A stretch of DNA of 64,000 bases from Psychrobacter sp. JB385 (GCF_900163785.1 NZ_FUKN01000013.1:806001-870000); one strand, 5' to 3'. Shown: positions 27,114-36,916, numbered from the stretch's first letter. The notes: generated by a model from the letters alone, not told the origin. Numbers and translations are program-made.

Positions 27114-28037
27114 ATGAAAATTTTAGCCGCAAGTGCCCTTGCTAGTATCCAAGATTCGGGACGATTGGGCTACCGAAGCATGGGTGTGGGTAGAAACGGA
27201 GCAATGGACAGGTGGTCTTTGCAAGCTGGCAACGCATTGATGAAAAACAAGCTTAACGAGCCAGCGATTGAGATTGCTTTGGGTGGTTTGACCATACAGT
27301 TTGAAGAGGCGGTCAGTTTTTGCCTAACAGGTGCTTTATACGAAGCGTACTTAGATGACGAGCGCATTCCTTGCTATTGGCGTATCAATGCAAAACCCAA
27401 GCAAACGCTCAAGCTGGCACGTCCGTTACAAGGTATGTATACCTACCTATGTGTACATGGCGGCTTTGATATTGAACCAGTGCTGCAATCGACCAGCACC
27501 AATACTAAAGCGGGCTTTGGCGGGTTTGAAGGTAGGTATCTTAAAGCCGATGACACCTTAAACGTAAGAACAACTTCAAGCTTACCCGTTATCGGAGTGG
27601 CTCGCCTTGCGCCAACTCAAATGATCAGAGTGATAAAAAGTAGTGAGTATGAGTGTTTTACCGCTGCTTCCCAAGAAGCGTTTGAAACACAAAGCTGGAA
27701 ATTGCAAACTAACAGCAATCGTATGGGCTATCGCTTAGCTGGCGAGTCCGCACTTGAGTTTGCTGAGCCTGTAGAGATGAGCTCGCATGGCGTGGATATT
27801 GGTATGATTCAAGTACCACCGCAAGGGCAACCCATTGTATTGATGGCAGATGGGCAGACGACGGGAGGCTATCCCAAAATTGCTACTGTTATCAATGCAG
27901 ATATTGGACTGATGGCACAAATTCGGTTCGGTAAAACGTGTCAGTTTACGCTCGTAGATTTAGAACAAGCATTACATGAACAACAAAAAAGACACCATTA
28001 CATTAAGAAAATTAAGGAATATGCTGATGAAAATTGA
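27114..28037 (+). CDS. pxpC: 5-oxoprolinase subunit PxpC
   Basis: KipA / biotin-dependent carboxyltransferase-like family protein (307 residues), partner of PxpB. Characteristic segments are ASIQDSGRLGYRSMGVGRNGAMD at the N-terminus, GGFDIEPVLQSTSTN in the middle, and QTTGGYPKIATVINADIGLM near the end. The ATG at 27114 has an AGGTGAT site; a GTG at 27105 in the same frame lies inside that site. The end overlaps the start of pxpA by 11 bases, pointing to coupled translation. Confidence 0.92.
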   Translation: MKILAASALASIQDSGRLGYRSMGVGRNGAMDRWSLQAGNALMKNKLNEPAIEIALGGLTIQFEEAVSFCLTGALYEAYLDDERIPCYWRINAKPKQTLKLARPLQGMYTYLCVHGGFDIEPVLQSTSTNTKAGFGGFEGRYLKADDTLNVRTTSSLPVIGVARLAPTQMIRVIKSSEYECFTAASQEAFETQSWKLQTNSNRMGYRLAGESALEFAEPVEMSSHGVDIGMIQVPPQGQPIVLMADGQTTGGYPKIATVINADIGLMAQIRFGKTCQFTLVDLEQALHEQQKRHHYIKKIKEYADEN

Positions 28038-28764
28038 TTTAAATGCCGATGTCGCTGAAGGCTGCGGGCAAGATGATAAGTTATTGACCATCGTCAGCTC
28101 AGCCAATGTCTGCTGCGGTCTTCACGCAGGGTCTTATGAGGAGATGTTGGCGACCTTGCAGTTGGCTAAAGCAAACAATGTAAGAGTCGGCGCGCATCCA
28201 GGATTGAACGATAGAGAAAACTTTGGTCGTACCAATCAAAGCTTGGATAAAGCCAGTTACCGCGCTTTATTGGCCTATCAGTTGGGGGCCACCAAAGCGC
28301 TCTGTGATTTGGTGGGTGTGCCTTTGGAGTATGTCAAACCACATGGTGCGCTGTATAACCAAGCAGCGGTTGATGAGGCGTTGTCAGATATTTTGGTCAG
28401 TGAAATCAAACGCTTTGACCCAAACTTAAAAGTGATGGGCTTGTCGGGTGGTCACCTTGTCAAGTCAGCGAAAAATCATGGTTTAGTGTCGATATCAGAA
28501 GTGTTCGCCGATCGCAACTATGAGGAGGACGGCTCATTGGTCTCCCGTAGTAAAGACAATGCATTGATCACTGATACCGATGAAGCAATCAATCATGTAT
28601 TACAGATGATTACGGAGGGAGTCGTTACCAGCGTAAGCGGCAAAAAAGTGCCAGTAGAGGCGCAAAGTATCTGTTTACACGGTGATGGGGAACATGCCAT
28701 TTTATTTGCTCAAGAGATTAAAAAACAGCTAGAGATCAAAGGTATTAAGATATCCGCTCAATAG
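28027..28764 (+). CDS. pxpA: 5-oxoprolinase subunit PxpA (LamB/YcsF family)
   Basis: Third subunit of the prokaryotic 5-oxoprolinase. It starts with the family signature MKIDLNADVAEGCG, then SSANVCCGLHAG, NVRVGAHPGLNDRENFGR, YVKPHGALYNQ and the late SICLHGDG. Length 245 residues is normal. The ATG at 28027 has AAGGA eight bases upstream; ATG codons at 28021 and 27976 are less well placed. Confidence 0.93.
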   Translation: MKIDLNADVAEGCGQDDKLLTIVSSANVCCGLHAGSYEEMLATLQLAKANNVRVGAHPGLNDRENFGRTNQSLDKASYRALLAYQLGATKALCDLVGVPLEYVKPHGALYNQAAVDEALSDILVSEIKRFDPNLKVMGLSGGHLVKSAKNHGLVSISEVFADRNYEEDGSLVSRSKDNALITDTDEAINHVLQMITEGVVTSVSGKKVPVEAQSICLHGDGEHAILFAQEIKKQLEIKGIKISAQ

Positions 28765-28804
28765 TAATTTGAATCGACTTATTTTGTATAACACAAGGAT
28801 GTTC

Positions 28805-29992
28805 ATGAGTACCTTAAAAAAACACAATACCGCCATTTTGGGCGCGGCCTTTTTGATGGCCACATCAGCTGTCGGACCAGGGTTTTTGACCCAAACGGCT
28901 ACCTTTACCGAAAGTCTGATGGCAAGTTTTGGTTTTGTTATTCTAATATCTATTATCATGGATATTGGCGTACAGCTTAATGTTTGGCGCATCGTCGCTG
29001 TCTCTAGAAAACGGGCGCAGGAAATTGCCAACTTAGTGTTCCCAGGCGTCGGTTACTTGCTTGCATTTTTAATCATTGCAGGCGGGCTTGCTTTTAACAT
29101 TGGTAACATTGGCGGTGCAGGTCTTGGCATGCAGTCTATGTTCAATATCTCGCCGATCACAGGGGCGTTGATTAGTGGTGTTGTCGCAGTGGCCATATTC
29201 TTAGGCAAAGAAGCTGGCCCGATAATGGACAAGTTTGCTCAGCTGATGGGCTTTATCCTCATCATACTGATCATTTATGTGGTGTTCAAATCTGACCCAC
29301 CATTGGCCGAAGCCGTCACTAAAACCATCATGCCCGATAAGATTGATGCAGTGGCTATCGTGACTTTGGTTGGCGGTACGGTTGGCGGTTATATCACGTT
29401 TTCAGGCGCACACCGCTTATTAGAAGCAGGCGTGAGCGGCGAAGAAAATCTGGGTGCGGTGACGCGAAGTTCAGTGTCTGGTATTTTGATTGCTTCTGTG
29501 ATTCGTGTGTTCTTATTCCTTGCTGTGTTAGGCGTGGTGTCTCAGGGCTTTACCTTGAATCCAGCAAACCCAGCCATGTCGCCTTTTGAATATATCTTAG
29601 GCAATGCAGGCAAGGTAATTTTTGGTATGGTCATTTGGGCCGCCTCTGTGACTTCTGTGATTGGTGCTGCCTACACTTCTGTGTCTTTTATGACCAATTT
29701 TCATCCGTTTATTGAAACGTACAAACGCTATTTTATTATTGGCTTTATCGTCATCTCAACGCTGGTGTTTGCCACTATCGGTAAGCCTGCTCAAGTATTG
29801 GTATTGGTTGGTACATTAAATGGTTTGGTACTACCTATCGCCATGGTTATCATTCTGATCGCTGCTTATAGAAAAAACATCGTTGGTAACTATAAGCATC
29901 CTATTTGGATTGCCGCATTTGGTTGGTTGATTGCCATTGTGATGAGTATTTTGAGCGTGATAACCATCGCGAAATATCTTGGTATGAGTTGA
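28805..29992 (+). CDS. NRAMP-family transporter (YcsG-like)
   Basis: Integral-membrane protein (395 residues) with about eleven hydrophobic segments. The helix 1 region ATSAVGPGFLTQTATF is the NRAMP signature area, but the metal-binding DPGN of true Mn/Fe importers reads VGPGF here, as in YcsG-type homologues that sit next to pxp genes. So it may move an organic substrate or its metal preference may differ. The ATG at 28805 has AAGG about six bases upstream. Same strand and close spacing to pxpA indicate co-transcription. Confidence 0.8.
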   Translation: MSTLKKHNTAILGAAFLMATSAVGPGFLTQTATFTESLMASFGFVILISIIMDIGVQLNVWRIVAVSRKRAQEIANLVFPGVGYLLAFLIIAGGLAFNIGNIGGAGLGMQSMFNISPITGALISGVVAVAIFLGKEAGPIMDKFAQLMGFILIILIIYVVFKSDPPLAEAVTKTIMPDKIDAVAIVTLVGGTVGGYITFSGAHRLLEAGVSGEENLGAVTRSSVSGILIASVIRVFLFLAVLGVVSQGFTLNPANPAMSPFEYILGNAGKVIFGMVIWAASVTSVIGAAYTSVSFMTNFHPFIETYKRYFIIGFIVISTLVFATIGKPAQVLVLVGTLNGLVLPIAMVIILIAAYRKNIVGNYKHPIWIAAFGWLIAIVMSILSVITIAKYLGMS

Positions 29993-30010
29993 TAATTAAT
30001 TAAGGGGTTT

Positions 30011-30439
30011 ATGATGGATATAGAGCAAGTAGAACGTGTGGTCAAGCTGGTTGAGCGCAGTCAGTTACACGAAATGACGATTGCGAATAACGGGCAATCT
30101 ATTACTGTGGTGAATAATGTAGCCTCACAGAATAGTGGATACCCTACAGAGGCCATACTAACACATGAGTCAAAAGAGGCTAATAATGTAGTGTTAGAGG
30201 TATGCGCGACTTATGTAGGAAACGTATATTTAAGCGAAGATGATACAACTGAGAATCTGGTACACGAAGGAGATAGTATCGAAAAAGGGCAAACGATTTG
30301 CTTTATTAAGGAGTTGACCCGTTTGCTCCCTGTTATCAGTGATAAAGCAGGTATCGTTGACACCATTTTAGTTAAAAATGGACAAAACATTGAATATGGT
30401 CAGCCTATTTTAAAATTGAAAAGCAGTACATATAGTTAA
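30011..30439 (+). CDS. Biotin carrier-like protein lacking the biotinylation lysine
   Basis: A 142-residue protein aligning with the AccB-like carrier at 24421: the same N-terminal block (IEQVERVVKLVERSQLHEMTI) and a C-terminal biotinyl fold with VLEVCATYVGNVYLSED and the GDSIEKGQTICFIKE strand. At the hairpin where the first carrier has EAMKM, this protein has ELTRL, so the acceptor lysine is replaced by T103. It cannot be biotinylated at the normal position. It may be a decaying duplicate, a decoy or an assembly factor. The start could be 30011 or 30014, both after AAGGGG. Its last two residues and stop codon are supplied by a MITE-like repeat. Confidence 0.75.
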   Translation: MMDIEQVERVVKLVERSQLHEMTIANNGQSITVVNNVASQNSGYPTEAILTHESKEANNVVLEVCATYVGNVYLSEDDTTENLVHEGDSIEKGQTICFIKELTRLLPVISDKAGIVDTILVKNGQNIEYGQPILKLKSSTYS

Positions 30440-30575
30440 TCCACTATAAAATAAATACAGGGCTACTGAGATAAATTTTGCGCAGCCTCTGTCTGCGAAG
30501 GCACAACAAGCAAGAAAAATTTGTTCCAGTAGCGCGTGCTAATCGACGTACCTCTTTTATATAGGACTGTCTATA
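30431..30575. repeat. MITE-like dispersed repeat, copy C
   Basis: A 145-base element. Left end TATAGTTAATCCACTATAAA, right end inverse TATAGACAGTCCTATATAAA, core GCAGCCTCTGTCTGCGAAGG followed by CACAACAAGCAAG. It begins inside the last codons of the upstream gene and provides its TAA stop. Confidence 0.75.
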
Positions 30576-30832
30576 TCTTATATGGGTTAACTTAGCATTT
30601 AGTCAGCAATTTATTGGTTTCGTATTTGACGGTATCTTGTCTTTATATGGGCTTGGTACCGTTATTTTTATGGGCAGTGACTAAAGGTTTCATTATTAAG
30701 AAATGCTGAGAAAATTGGTAAATATCTGCTGTTGGAATCACAACACTTTCATAACAATGGCTGCTATGACGACAGATAAAATAGAACACGTATCCAAAAC
30801 TGAAACCATAATTCAAACAATAAGGACGGTTT

Positions 30833-31690
30833 ATGACTATGCATAAAACTATTTTAATCACTGGTAGCACGGACGGCATTGGCAAATTGGCCGCTTTAAA
30901 ACTGGCAGAAGCAGGTCATCAGGTGTACCTGCATGGCCGCGATGCGGACAAACTGGCTAGTGTCATTGCAGAAGTAAAAGCCGTAGCGACAGGCGACGCG
31001 GTAGATCATATTGATGGATTTGTCGCTGATTTCTCTGATTTAACGGCTGTGCTCAAGATGGCCGCAGACGTCAATGAAAAATTGCCAAAGCTGGATGTCT
31101 TGATAAACAATGCAGGAATTTATACCACATCAGCTGCAACGACCAAAGATGATTTGGACATACGCTTTGTGGTCAATTACCTAGCACCTTATGAGCTGAC
31201 CAATGCGCTATTACCGTTACTCAAGCAGTCTAGTAAAGCGCGTATCATCAATCTAAGTTCAGCCGCTCAGACACCGATATCATACGAAGCGTTTGCAGGA
31301 CAAACCACCTTGGATGACAAAGCTGCCTATGCGCAAAGTAAGCTGGCGCTCACGATGTGGAGTATGGCCTTAGCTGATAAGGTTGCCAACGATGATATCA
31401 GTGTGATTGCTGTGAATCCAGGATCATTGTTGAACACCAAGATGGTTGACGAAGCGTATGGTCATCACTGGTCATCAGCAGACAAAGGCGCAAATATCTT
31501 AACGGCACTTGCCATCTCAGATGAATTTGCTAATGACACGGGTAAATACTTTGATAACGATATTAAAGATGGCGACCATGGTGATGCGAGAGGCGAATTT
31601 GGTCAACCGCATGCCGATGCGTTAGACAAAGAAGCCATTGCCAAGCTTGAAGCGCAAACTCAAACCGTATTGCAGTCCATTTTTGCCTAG
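30833..31690 (+). CDS. SDR family oxidoreductase, retinol-dehydrogenase-like
   Basis: Short-chain dehydrogenase of 285 residues. Cofactor motif TGSTDGIG near residue 10, NNAG (LDVLINNAGIY), catalytic serine in INLSSAAQ and YAQSK. HGRD after strand 2 contains a basic residue that favours NADP(H). AAGGACGG lies upstream of the ATG. A quinone-reductase-like gene follows 79 bases downstream on the same strand. Confidence 0.86.
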   Translation: MTMHKTILITGSTDGIGKLAALKLAEAGHQVYLHGRDADKLASVIAEVKAVATGDAVDHIDGFVADFSDLTAVLKMAADVNEKLPKLDVLINNAGIYTTSAATTKDDLDIRFVVNYLAPYELTNALLPLLKQSSKARIINLSSAAQTPISYEAFAGQTTLDDKAAYAQSKLALTMWSMALADKVANDDISVIAVNPGSLLNTKMVDEAYGHHWSSADKGANILTALAISDEFANDTGKYFDNDIKDGDHGDARGEFGQPHADALDKEAIAKLEAQTQTVLQSIFA

Positions 31691-31769
31691 CACGTATGTT
31701 TTACGGCATCCATAACTATTAGAAATTAAATAATCAAAAATACTTTTATTAAAAATAGGACAACATATT

Positions 31770-32828
31770 ATGACCACCATCAAAGCCATTGGCTATCAAG
31801 ACAATCTCGCCATCGATAACGAACAAGCGCTACAAGACATTACCCTTGATAAGCCAACTGCGACAGGCCATGACATTCTGGTAGAGGTCAAAGCCATATC
31901 CGTCAATCCCGTAGATTATAAAATCCGTCAATCGCGTCCTGCACCAGAGGGTGAGTACGCAGTGATTGGTTGGGATGCGGCGGGCGTTGTGACGGCTGTC
32001 GGCGACGAAGTTAGCCTATTCTCAGTCGGGGATAAGGTCTATTACGCAGGGGATTTGACTCGTTCAGGGAGCAATGCTGAATATCAGCTGGTTGATGAGC
32101 GTATCGTTGGGCGTATGCCAAAATCGTTGTCATTTGCAGAAGCGGCAGCATTACCGCTGACTACGATCACGGCTTGGGAGATGTTGTTTGAGCGCCTGCA
32201 AGTGCCTGTTACTGATAGCTTGACAGATAAAAATGGTGGTGACGAGCGTGCTAACGACGTCTCGGTGTTAGTTATTGGTGCAGCGGGAGGCGTAGGTTCT
32301 ATCTTAACGCAGTTGTTAAAAACACGAACTTCTGCCACAGTCATCGGTACAGCATCACGAGATGAGAGTGTACAGTGGTTAAAGGATCTAGGCGCAGATC
32401 ATGTCATTAATCATCGTAACCCATTGTTTGACGAGCTACAGAAGACAGGCATCACTGAGGTAGATTATGCCATCAGCCTAAACAACACCGACGATCATTA
32501 TGCAGAAATCATCAAATGCTTGAAGCCACAAGGTAAATTAGGGCTCATCGATGATCCTGAATCTTTAGACGCCAAGGCGCTTAAAACTAAATGTCTGAGC
32601 CTACATTGGGAGTTTATGTTTACGCGCTCTATGTTCCATACGCCAGATATGATTGAGCAGCATCGTTTATTGACGGACGTGGCCAATATGATTGATGCAG
32701 GCGAGATCAAAACCACCGTTGCTCATAATCTTGGCACTATCAAAGCTGAGCATGTACGCCATGCCCACCAAATGTTAGAAAACCAACAAGCGCATGGCAA
32801 AATTGTATTAGAAGGTTGGTCTGCGTAG
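31770..32828 (+). CDS. MDR-family oxidoreductase, quinone reductase-like
   Basis: Medium-chain dehydrogenase/reductase (352 residues) without the zinc ligands of true alcohol dehydrogenases, as in the zinc-type ADH-like/NADPH:quinone reductase branch. N-terminal GYQDNLAIDNEQALQD and VNPVDYKIRQ, then the nucleotide loop VIGAAGGVGSILTQL around residue 170. Likely reduces quinones or enones with NADPH. Follows the SDR gene and may be co-transcribed; a perfect hairpin ends the unit. Confidence 0.86.
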   Translation: MTTIKAIGYQDNLAIDNEQALQDITLDKPTATGHDILVEVKAISVNPVDYKIRQSRPAPEGEYAVIGWDAAGVVTAVGDEVSLFSVGDKVYYAGDLTRSGSNAEYQLVDERIVGRMPKSLSFAEAAALPLTTITAWEMLFERLQVPVTDSLTDKNGGDERANDVSVLVIGAAGGVGSILTQLLKTRTSATVIGTASRDESVQWLKDLGADHVINHRNPLFDELQKTGITEVDYAISLNNTDDHYAEIIKCLKPQGKLGLIDDPESLDAKALKTKCLSLHWEFMFTRSMFHTPDMIEQHRLLTDVANMIDAGEIKTTVAHNLGTIKAEHVRHAHQMLENQQAHGKIVLEGWSA

Positions 32829-32832
32829 GATT

Positions 32833-32874
32833 CGCTATCTTGGTAGGCTTGATACGTGGCCTACCAAGATAGCG
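32833..32874. terminator. 16-bp perfect inverted repeat between convergent genes
   Basis: CGCTATCTTGGTAGGC and GCCTACCAAGATAGCG are perfect arms with a 10-base loop, five bases after the oxidoreductase stop. No T run, so it acts as a terminator or mRNA end stabiliser between convergent genes. Confidence 0.65.
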
Positions 32875-32956
32875 CTGGTGCAAAAAATAGCATAAACTAT
32901 CCGATAAAATGCATCACTCTATAGATTTTTCAGTTCCATTTCTTGAGTCTGACTTT

Positions 32957-33493
32957 CTATTTGTTGGCGTGTCTCTGCATCATATCAACTACTGGTAAGA
33001 GTTTCTTATTCGTTAAGCTGTGCTCCTTAACACCTTCTAAAATAGTTTCGTAACCATTATGAAAATGAATGTCACCACCTTTATTGAGCATCAGCTGTAG
33101 CAAGTCAAGTTCCTCTGGCTGTCCGTTGATATAAGCTAAAGGAATAATATTCTTTAGATTTGCTGCGTTCGGGTTAGCGCCAGCTTCAAGTAAAGCCATA
33201 GCAGCACCTACATTTTCCTTACGCATTGCATAATGTAGAGGAGTCATGCAATAGCAGTCCTGAGCATTGACATCAACACCTTTATCAATAAGGTATTCGA
33301 TACTTTCACGCGGTGGCATTTCTTGATTGAAATCTATTAAAGTAGAATGTAGCCAATTCCATTTTTCTGATTCAGTTGTTCTATCAAAACTACATGCACC
33401 AGAATCAACGAGCTCGTCAATTTTATTAAAATCAGCTTCATCAAGTGCTTCTAAAAACTCAATTGCTTGCTCTGTTCGTCTCTCTATACCCAT
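32957..33493 (-). CDS. Ankyrin-repeat protein
   Basis: Small cytoplasmic protein (178 residues) with three to four ankyrin repeats: ESIEYLIDKGVDVNAQDCYCMTPLHYAM, GAAMALLEAGANPNAANLKNIIPL, and a third around LLQLMLNKGGDIHF. The N-terminal ~60 residues are acidic and could be a diverged repeat or cap. Ankyrin repeats mediate protein contacts; no enzymatic domain is present and the partner is unknown. A single gene. Confidence 0.82.
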   Translation of the reverse strand: MGIERRTEQAIEFLEALDEADFNKIDELVDSGACSFDRTTESEKWNWLHSTLIDFNQEMPPRESIEYLIDKGVDVNAQDCYCMTPLHYAMRKENVGAAMALLEAGANPNAANLKNIIPLAYINGQPEELDLLQLMLNKGGDIHFHNGYETILEGVKEHSLTNKKLLPVVDMMQRHANK

Positions 33494-33640
33494 AGTTCAG
33501 TACTCACTTAGATCTTAATTCTGAGGACAAGGTAGCAGTAAAATGCAATAACTTTATCAGTAAAAAAGCTATGAAATCTTAGACTTGTAAACACGAAAAT
33601 GATAACGGTGGTTATTTTTTATAAAAACAATATTAAGCCA

Positions 33641-34693
33641 TCACTGCCATATCTTACCCAACACCCTAAACCAATTTTTTGACGTGACTTTTTCAATAAG
33701 CGCATCAGAGAAGTGGCGTTGTTGCATCCGATCAATCAGCTTAGCGATTTGACTGATATCAGACAATTCATCAGGCAATAAGCAACCATCAAAATCAGAG
33801 CCAAAGCCAACGTGATCTTCGCCTAGATGGTCTATCAGATAAGCAAGGTGATCGACGATCACATCAAGGGAGGTCTGCGCATCTCGCTGCCCATCCGCAC
33901 GCAGAAACGCCACATCGAAGTTCACCCCAACCATACCACTGCTTTGTTTGATGCCAGCCAGCTGTCGATCGGTTAGGTTTCTTGCTTGCGGACATAGAGC
34001 ATGGGCATTGGAGTGGGTTGCGACAATCGGCTGATTCGCAATCTCTAACGTATCCCAAAACGCACGCTCATTCATATGGGACACGTCAATCAGCATGTGC
34101 TTATCACAGCAAGTTAAAATAAGGTCTTTGCCTTCGGGGCTTAGACCAGAGCCTGTGTCTGGAGAGTGCGGAAAAGACGCATTTAAACCATCACCGAATA
34201 GACTTTTTCTATTCCACAGTGGGCCGATACTTCTGAGTCCTGCTTCATAAAATACATCCAGCAACTCAGGCTCAATAGCCAAAAACTCAGCGCCTTCAAG
34301 ATGCAAAACGATAGCCAATTGATGGTTCTGCTGACAGGCTTTGATTTGTGCCACAGATGTACAGATATGAACCTGACCGTCTGATCGCGCCTGCAATTGC
34401 TGGGAAAGTTCTAATTGCGCACAGCAAATATCAACGACTTCTTGCGCAGTGAAGTCTGAGTTTGATGAGTTAGCTAGTTTGTCAGGATGATTGTTTTTTA
34501 CATAAGCATAGGGCGGTAAGAAAATAGAGAATAATCCGCCTATCCAACCTGCTTGTCGGCAGCGCTTTAAATCTAAATGTCCTGGGAGCGTGCCATAAAT
34601 AAAATCATGCACAGGGTCGTCAGCCGAGCTTAGCCACAGGCGGGTCAATAGATCATTATGACCATCAAAAATTACAGGCTGATTATTCATCAT
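33641..34693 (-). CDS. Membrane dipeptidase (renal dipeptidase family) of the PQQ operon
   Basis: Zinc dipeptidase of peptidase family M19, 350 residues. Metal ligands are visible: FDGHNDLLTRLW near the N-terminus, LHLEGAEFL in the middle, then VSHMNERAF and VATHSNAHALCPQARN, and the late GFGSDFDGC. The start overlaps the pqqE stop (TAATG), so it is the last gene of the pqq operon. Homologues occur at the end of pqq operons in Pseudomonas and related genera, where a role in trimming PQQ precursor peptides has been suggested; this is not proven. Confidence 0.87.
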   Translation of the reverse strand: MMNNQPVIFDGHNDLLTRLWLSSADDPVHDFIYGTLPGHLDLKRCRQAGWIGGLFSIFLPPYAYVKNNHPDKLANSSNSDFTAQEVVDICCAQLELSQQLQARSDGQVHICTSVAQIKACQQNHQLAIVLHLEGAEFLAIEPELLDVFYEAGLRSIGPLWNRKSLFGDGLNASFPHSPDTGSGLSPEGKDLILTCCDKHMLIDVSHMNERAFWDTLEIANQPIVATHSNAHALCPQARNLTDRQLAGIKQSSGMVGVNFDVAFLRADGQRDAQTSLDVIVDHLAYLIDHLGEDHVGFGSDFDGCLLPDELSDISQIAKLIDRMQQRHFSDALIEKVTSKNWFRVLGKIWQ

Positions 34694-35850
34694 TAATCCG
34701 TGACCGTACGCGTGGGAATCAGTTGCTCTTGACTTATACTTAATAGTTTAGAATTTTTAGGGTTCCTAAAGCGTAGCTCTTCAAACGGAGTTGGCGTCTC
34801 GCTATTGATACGTGCTTCCTCGATCAGGTAGTGATAAGGTGATTTGCCACATACTGGATCGGCGTTTTTTGCATCGCCCGTCAGCATAAACGCTTGGCAA
34901 CGGCAGCCACCATAATCGCGTTCTTTATCGGGGCAGCTTTGGCACATATCAGGCATCCACTCATCACCGCGAAACTGATTAAAGCTTGCAGAGTCATACC
35001 AAATATCTTTAAGTGGTGTTTGGCGTACATTAGGAAATTCTATAGGCATCTGTCTTGCGGCATGGCAAGGTAGGGCAGTACCATCGGGTGCGACGGTCAA
35101 GAAAATCTTACCCCAACCATCCATACAAGGTTTTGGACGTTCTTCGTAGTAATCAGGCACCACAAAGATCAGTTTGCATTTGATACCGCGATCTTCAATT
35201 TTTTTGCGGTATTCATTGGTGATGCGCTCGGCTCTGACCACTTGCTCTTTGGTCGGAAGTAAACCTTCAATGTTTTCAAACGCCCAACCGTAAAACTGGC
35301 AAATAGCCAGCTCAACCGTATCTGCTTCAAGCTCTAAGCACAACTCGATAATCTGATCGATCTGATCGATGTTTTGGCGATGAATCACAAAGTTGAGCAC
35401 CATCGGATAGTCATACTGCTTGACCAGACGTGACATCTCATACTTTTGTTCAAAGGCATGTTTGGAACCAGCTAAGAGGTTATTTACTGTGGGGTCGCTG
35501 GCTTGGAAGCTGATTTGGATATGCTGCAATCCTGCGTCTTTTAAACTGGCAATGCGTGCTTCAGTCAGTCCCATACCTGAGGTGATGAGGTTGGTATAAA
35601 AGCCTTGCTTGTGGGCATAAGCAACCAGCTCTTCCAAATCTTGGCGAACGAGTGGCTCACCGCCCGAAAACCCAAGCTGCACCGCGCCCATTTGCCGCGC
35701 TTGGTCAAACACAGCAAACCACTCCCCAGTTGTCAGCTCTTCTTTATACTGAGCATAATCAATGGGGTTGGAGCAATATGGACACTGTAATGGGCAGCGA
35801 TAAGTCAGCTCCGCCAGTAGCCATAATGGTAGTCCTACTGGCGCAGTCAT
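34693..35850 (-). CDS. pqqE: PQQ biosynthesis radical SAM enzyme PqqE
   Basis: Radical SAM enzyme that cross-links the Glu and Tyr side chains of PqqA, the first step of PQQ synthesis. The SAM cluster cysteines are C19, C23 and C26 in CPLQCPYC, followed by [10 protein letters not shown]. The C-terminal SPASM region carries further cysteines in [28 protein letters not shown] and [10 protein letters not shown] for auxiliary Fe-S clusters. I chose the ATG at 35850, which overlaps the pqqD stop (ATGA). The TTG at 35865 is an alternative. Confidence 0.96.
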   Translation of the reverse strand: MTAPVGLPLWLLAELTYRCPLQCPYCSNPIDYAQYKEELTTGEWFAVFDQARQMGAVQLGFSGGEPLVRQDLEELVAYAHKQGFYTNLITSGMGLTEARIASLKDAGLQHIQISFQASDPTVNNLLAGSKHAFEQKYEMSRLVKQYDYPMVLNFVIHRQNIDQIDQIIELCLELEADTVELAICQFYGWAFENIEGLLPTKEQVVRAERITNEYRKKIEDRGIKCKLIFVVPDYYEERPKPCMDGWGKIFLTVAPDGTALPCHAARQMPIEFPNVRQTPLKDIWYDSASFNQFRGDEWMPDMCQSCPDKERDYGGCRCQAFMLTGDAKNADPVCGKSPYHYLIEEARINSETPTPFEELRFRNPKNSKLLSISQEQLIPTRTVTD

Positions 35851-36131
35851 ACTAAATCGATCCAATGTTCACGCTGGGCGACAAGCATGTATTCGATAAT
35901 GTCTTGCTCGATTTCGGGAATATCACCAAATATCGCTTTTACCTTTTGGATGATATCCGCAATGGAGGCTTGACCATCGATATGCTGACCAATGATGCTA
36001 GCGCTGTCATTAAGTTTGATCATACCTTCAGGGTAAAGCAACACATAAGCATTTTGGGCTGGCTCAAATTGAAAGCGATAACCATGACGCCATATAGGTA
36101 CGATAGAATGATCTAACTCAGGTATACTCAT
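35847..36131 (-). CDS. pqqD: PQQ biosynthesis peptide chaperone PqqD
   Basis: Chaperone (94 residues) that binds PqqA and presents it to PqqE. The family pattern is present: [41 protein letters not shown] and the acidic C-terminus. Start and stop overlap pqqC and pqqE respectively by ATGA, indicating tightly coupled translation. Confidence 0.95.
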   Translation of the reverse strand: MSIPELDHSIVPIWRHGYRFQFEPAQNAYVLLYPEGMIKLNDSASIIGQHIDGQASIADIIQKVKAIFGDIPEIEQDIIEYMLVAQREHWIDLV

Positions 36132-36886
36132 TTGAACAATCCTTTATGCCAGACTTTATCCGTCGTTACGCTTTGGTAGGGCGCTTGGTCATGCACATAA
36201 GCCAAGCTCAACGCATCCAAAATCGTCCATAAAATATCAAGCTTGAACTGTAAGATTTCAAGCATACGCTCTTGTTGTTCAACCGTTTTGAATGAGTCGA
36301 GCGTAATGGTCAGACCATGCTCAACATCGCGGCGAGCTTGACTCAAACGTGAGCGGAAGTAGGTATAGCCTTCTTCTTTGATCCAAGGATAATGTTTGGG
36401 CCAAGACTCTAAGCGAGACTGATGAATCTGCGGAGCAAACAGCTCAGTCAGTGAGCTACTGGCGGCTTCTCGCCATGAGGTGCGACGCGCAAAATTCACA
36501 TAAGCGTCAACGGCAAACCGCACACCTGGTAAAACCAACTCTTCAGAAATCACTTGCTCACGCGTCAAACCAACCGCTTCAGCCAGACTGAGCCACGCCT
36601 CGCGGCCACCACCATCAGGATACACACCATCTTGATCAATCATGCGCTGGATCCACTCTTGACGCACCCGCTGATCGGGACAGTTCGCCATGATGGCTGC
36701 GTCTTTTAGTGGAATATTGATTTGATAGTAAAATCGGTTGGCAACCCACGCTTGAATTTGCTGCTGCGTTGCCTGTCCTTCATGCATCATGATATGAAAG
36801 GGATGATAAATATGATAATACTGACCTTTTGCCAAAATCGCTTGTTCAAACGCTTCTGTGCTCAGTGCTGTTTTTTCTTCTTGCAT
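36128..36886 (-). CDS. pqqC: Pyrroloquinoline-quinone synthase PqqC
   Basis: Cofactor-less oxidase of 252 residues that performs the last ring closure and eight-electron oxidation giving PQQ. Conserved regions are [58 protein letters not shown] and [22 protein letters not shown]. Confidence 0.96.
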   Translation of the reverse strand: MQEEKTALSTEAFEQAILAKGQYYHIYHPFHIMMHEGQATQQQIQAWVANRFYYQINIPLKDAAIMANCPDQRVRQEWIQRMIDQDGVYPDGGGREAWLSLAEAVGLTREQVISEELVLPGVRFAVDAYVNFARRTSWREAASSSLTELFAPQIHQSRLESWPKHYPWIKEEGYTYFRSRLSQARRDVEHGLTITLDSFKTVEQQERMLEILQFKLDILWTILDALSLAYVHDQAPYQSVTTDKVWHKGLFK

Positions 36887-36916
36887 CGCTTTTACCTTAA
36901 TATTTCGGTCTTCACC

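Noticed and set aside
28805..29992. Naming the NRAMP-family gene mntH
   Set aside because: The metal-binding DPGN motif is not present and the gene context is 5-oxoproline metabolism, so a classical Mn/Fe importer is not supported.
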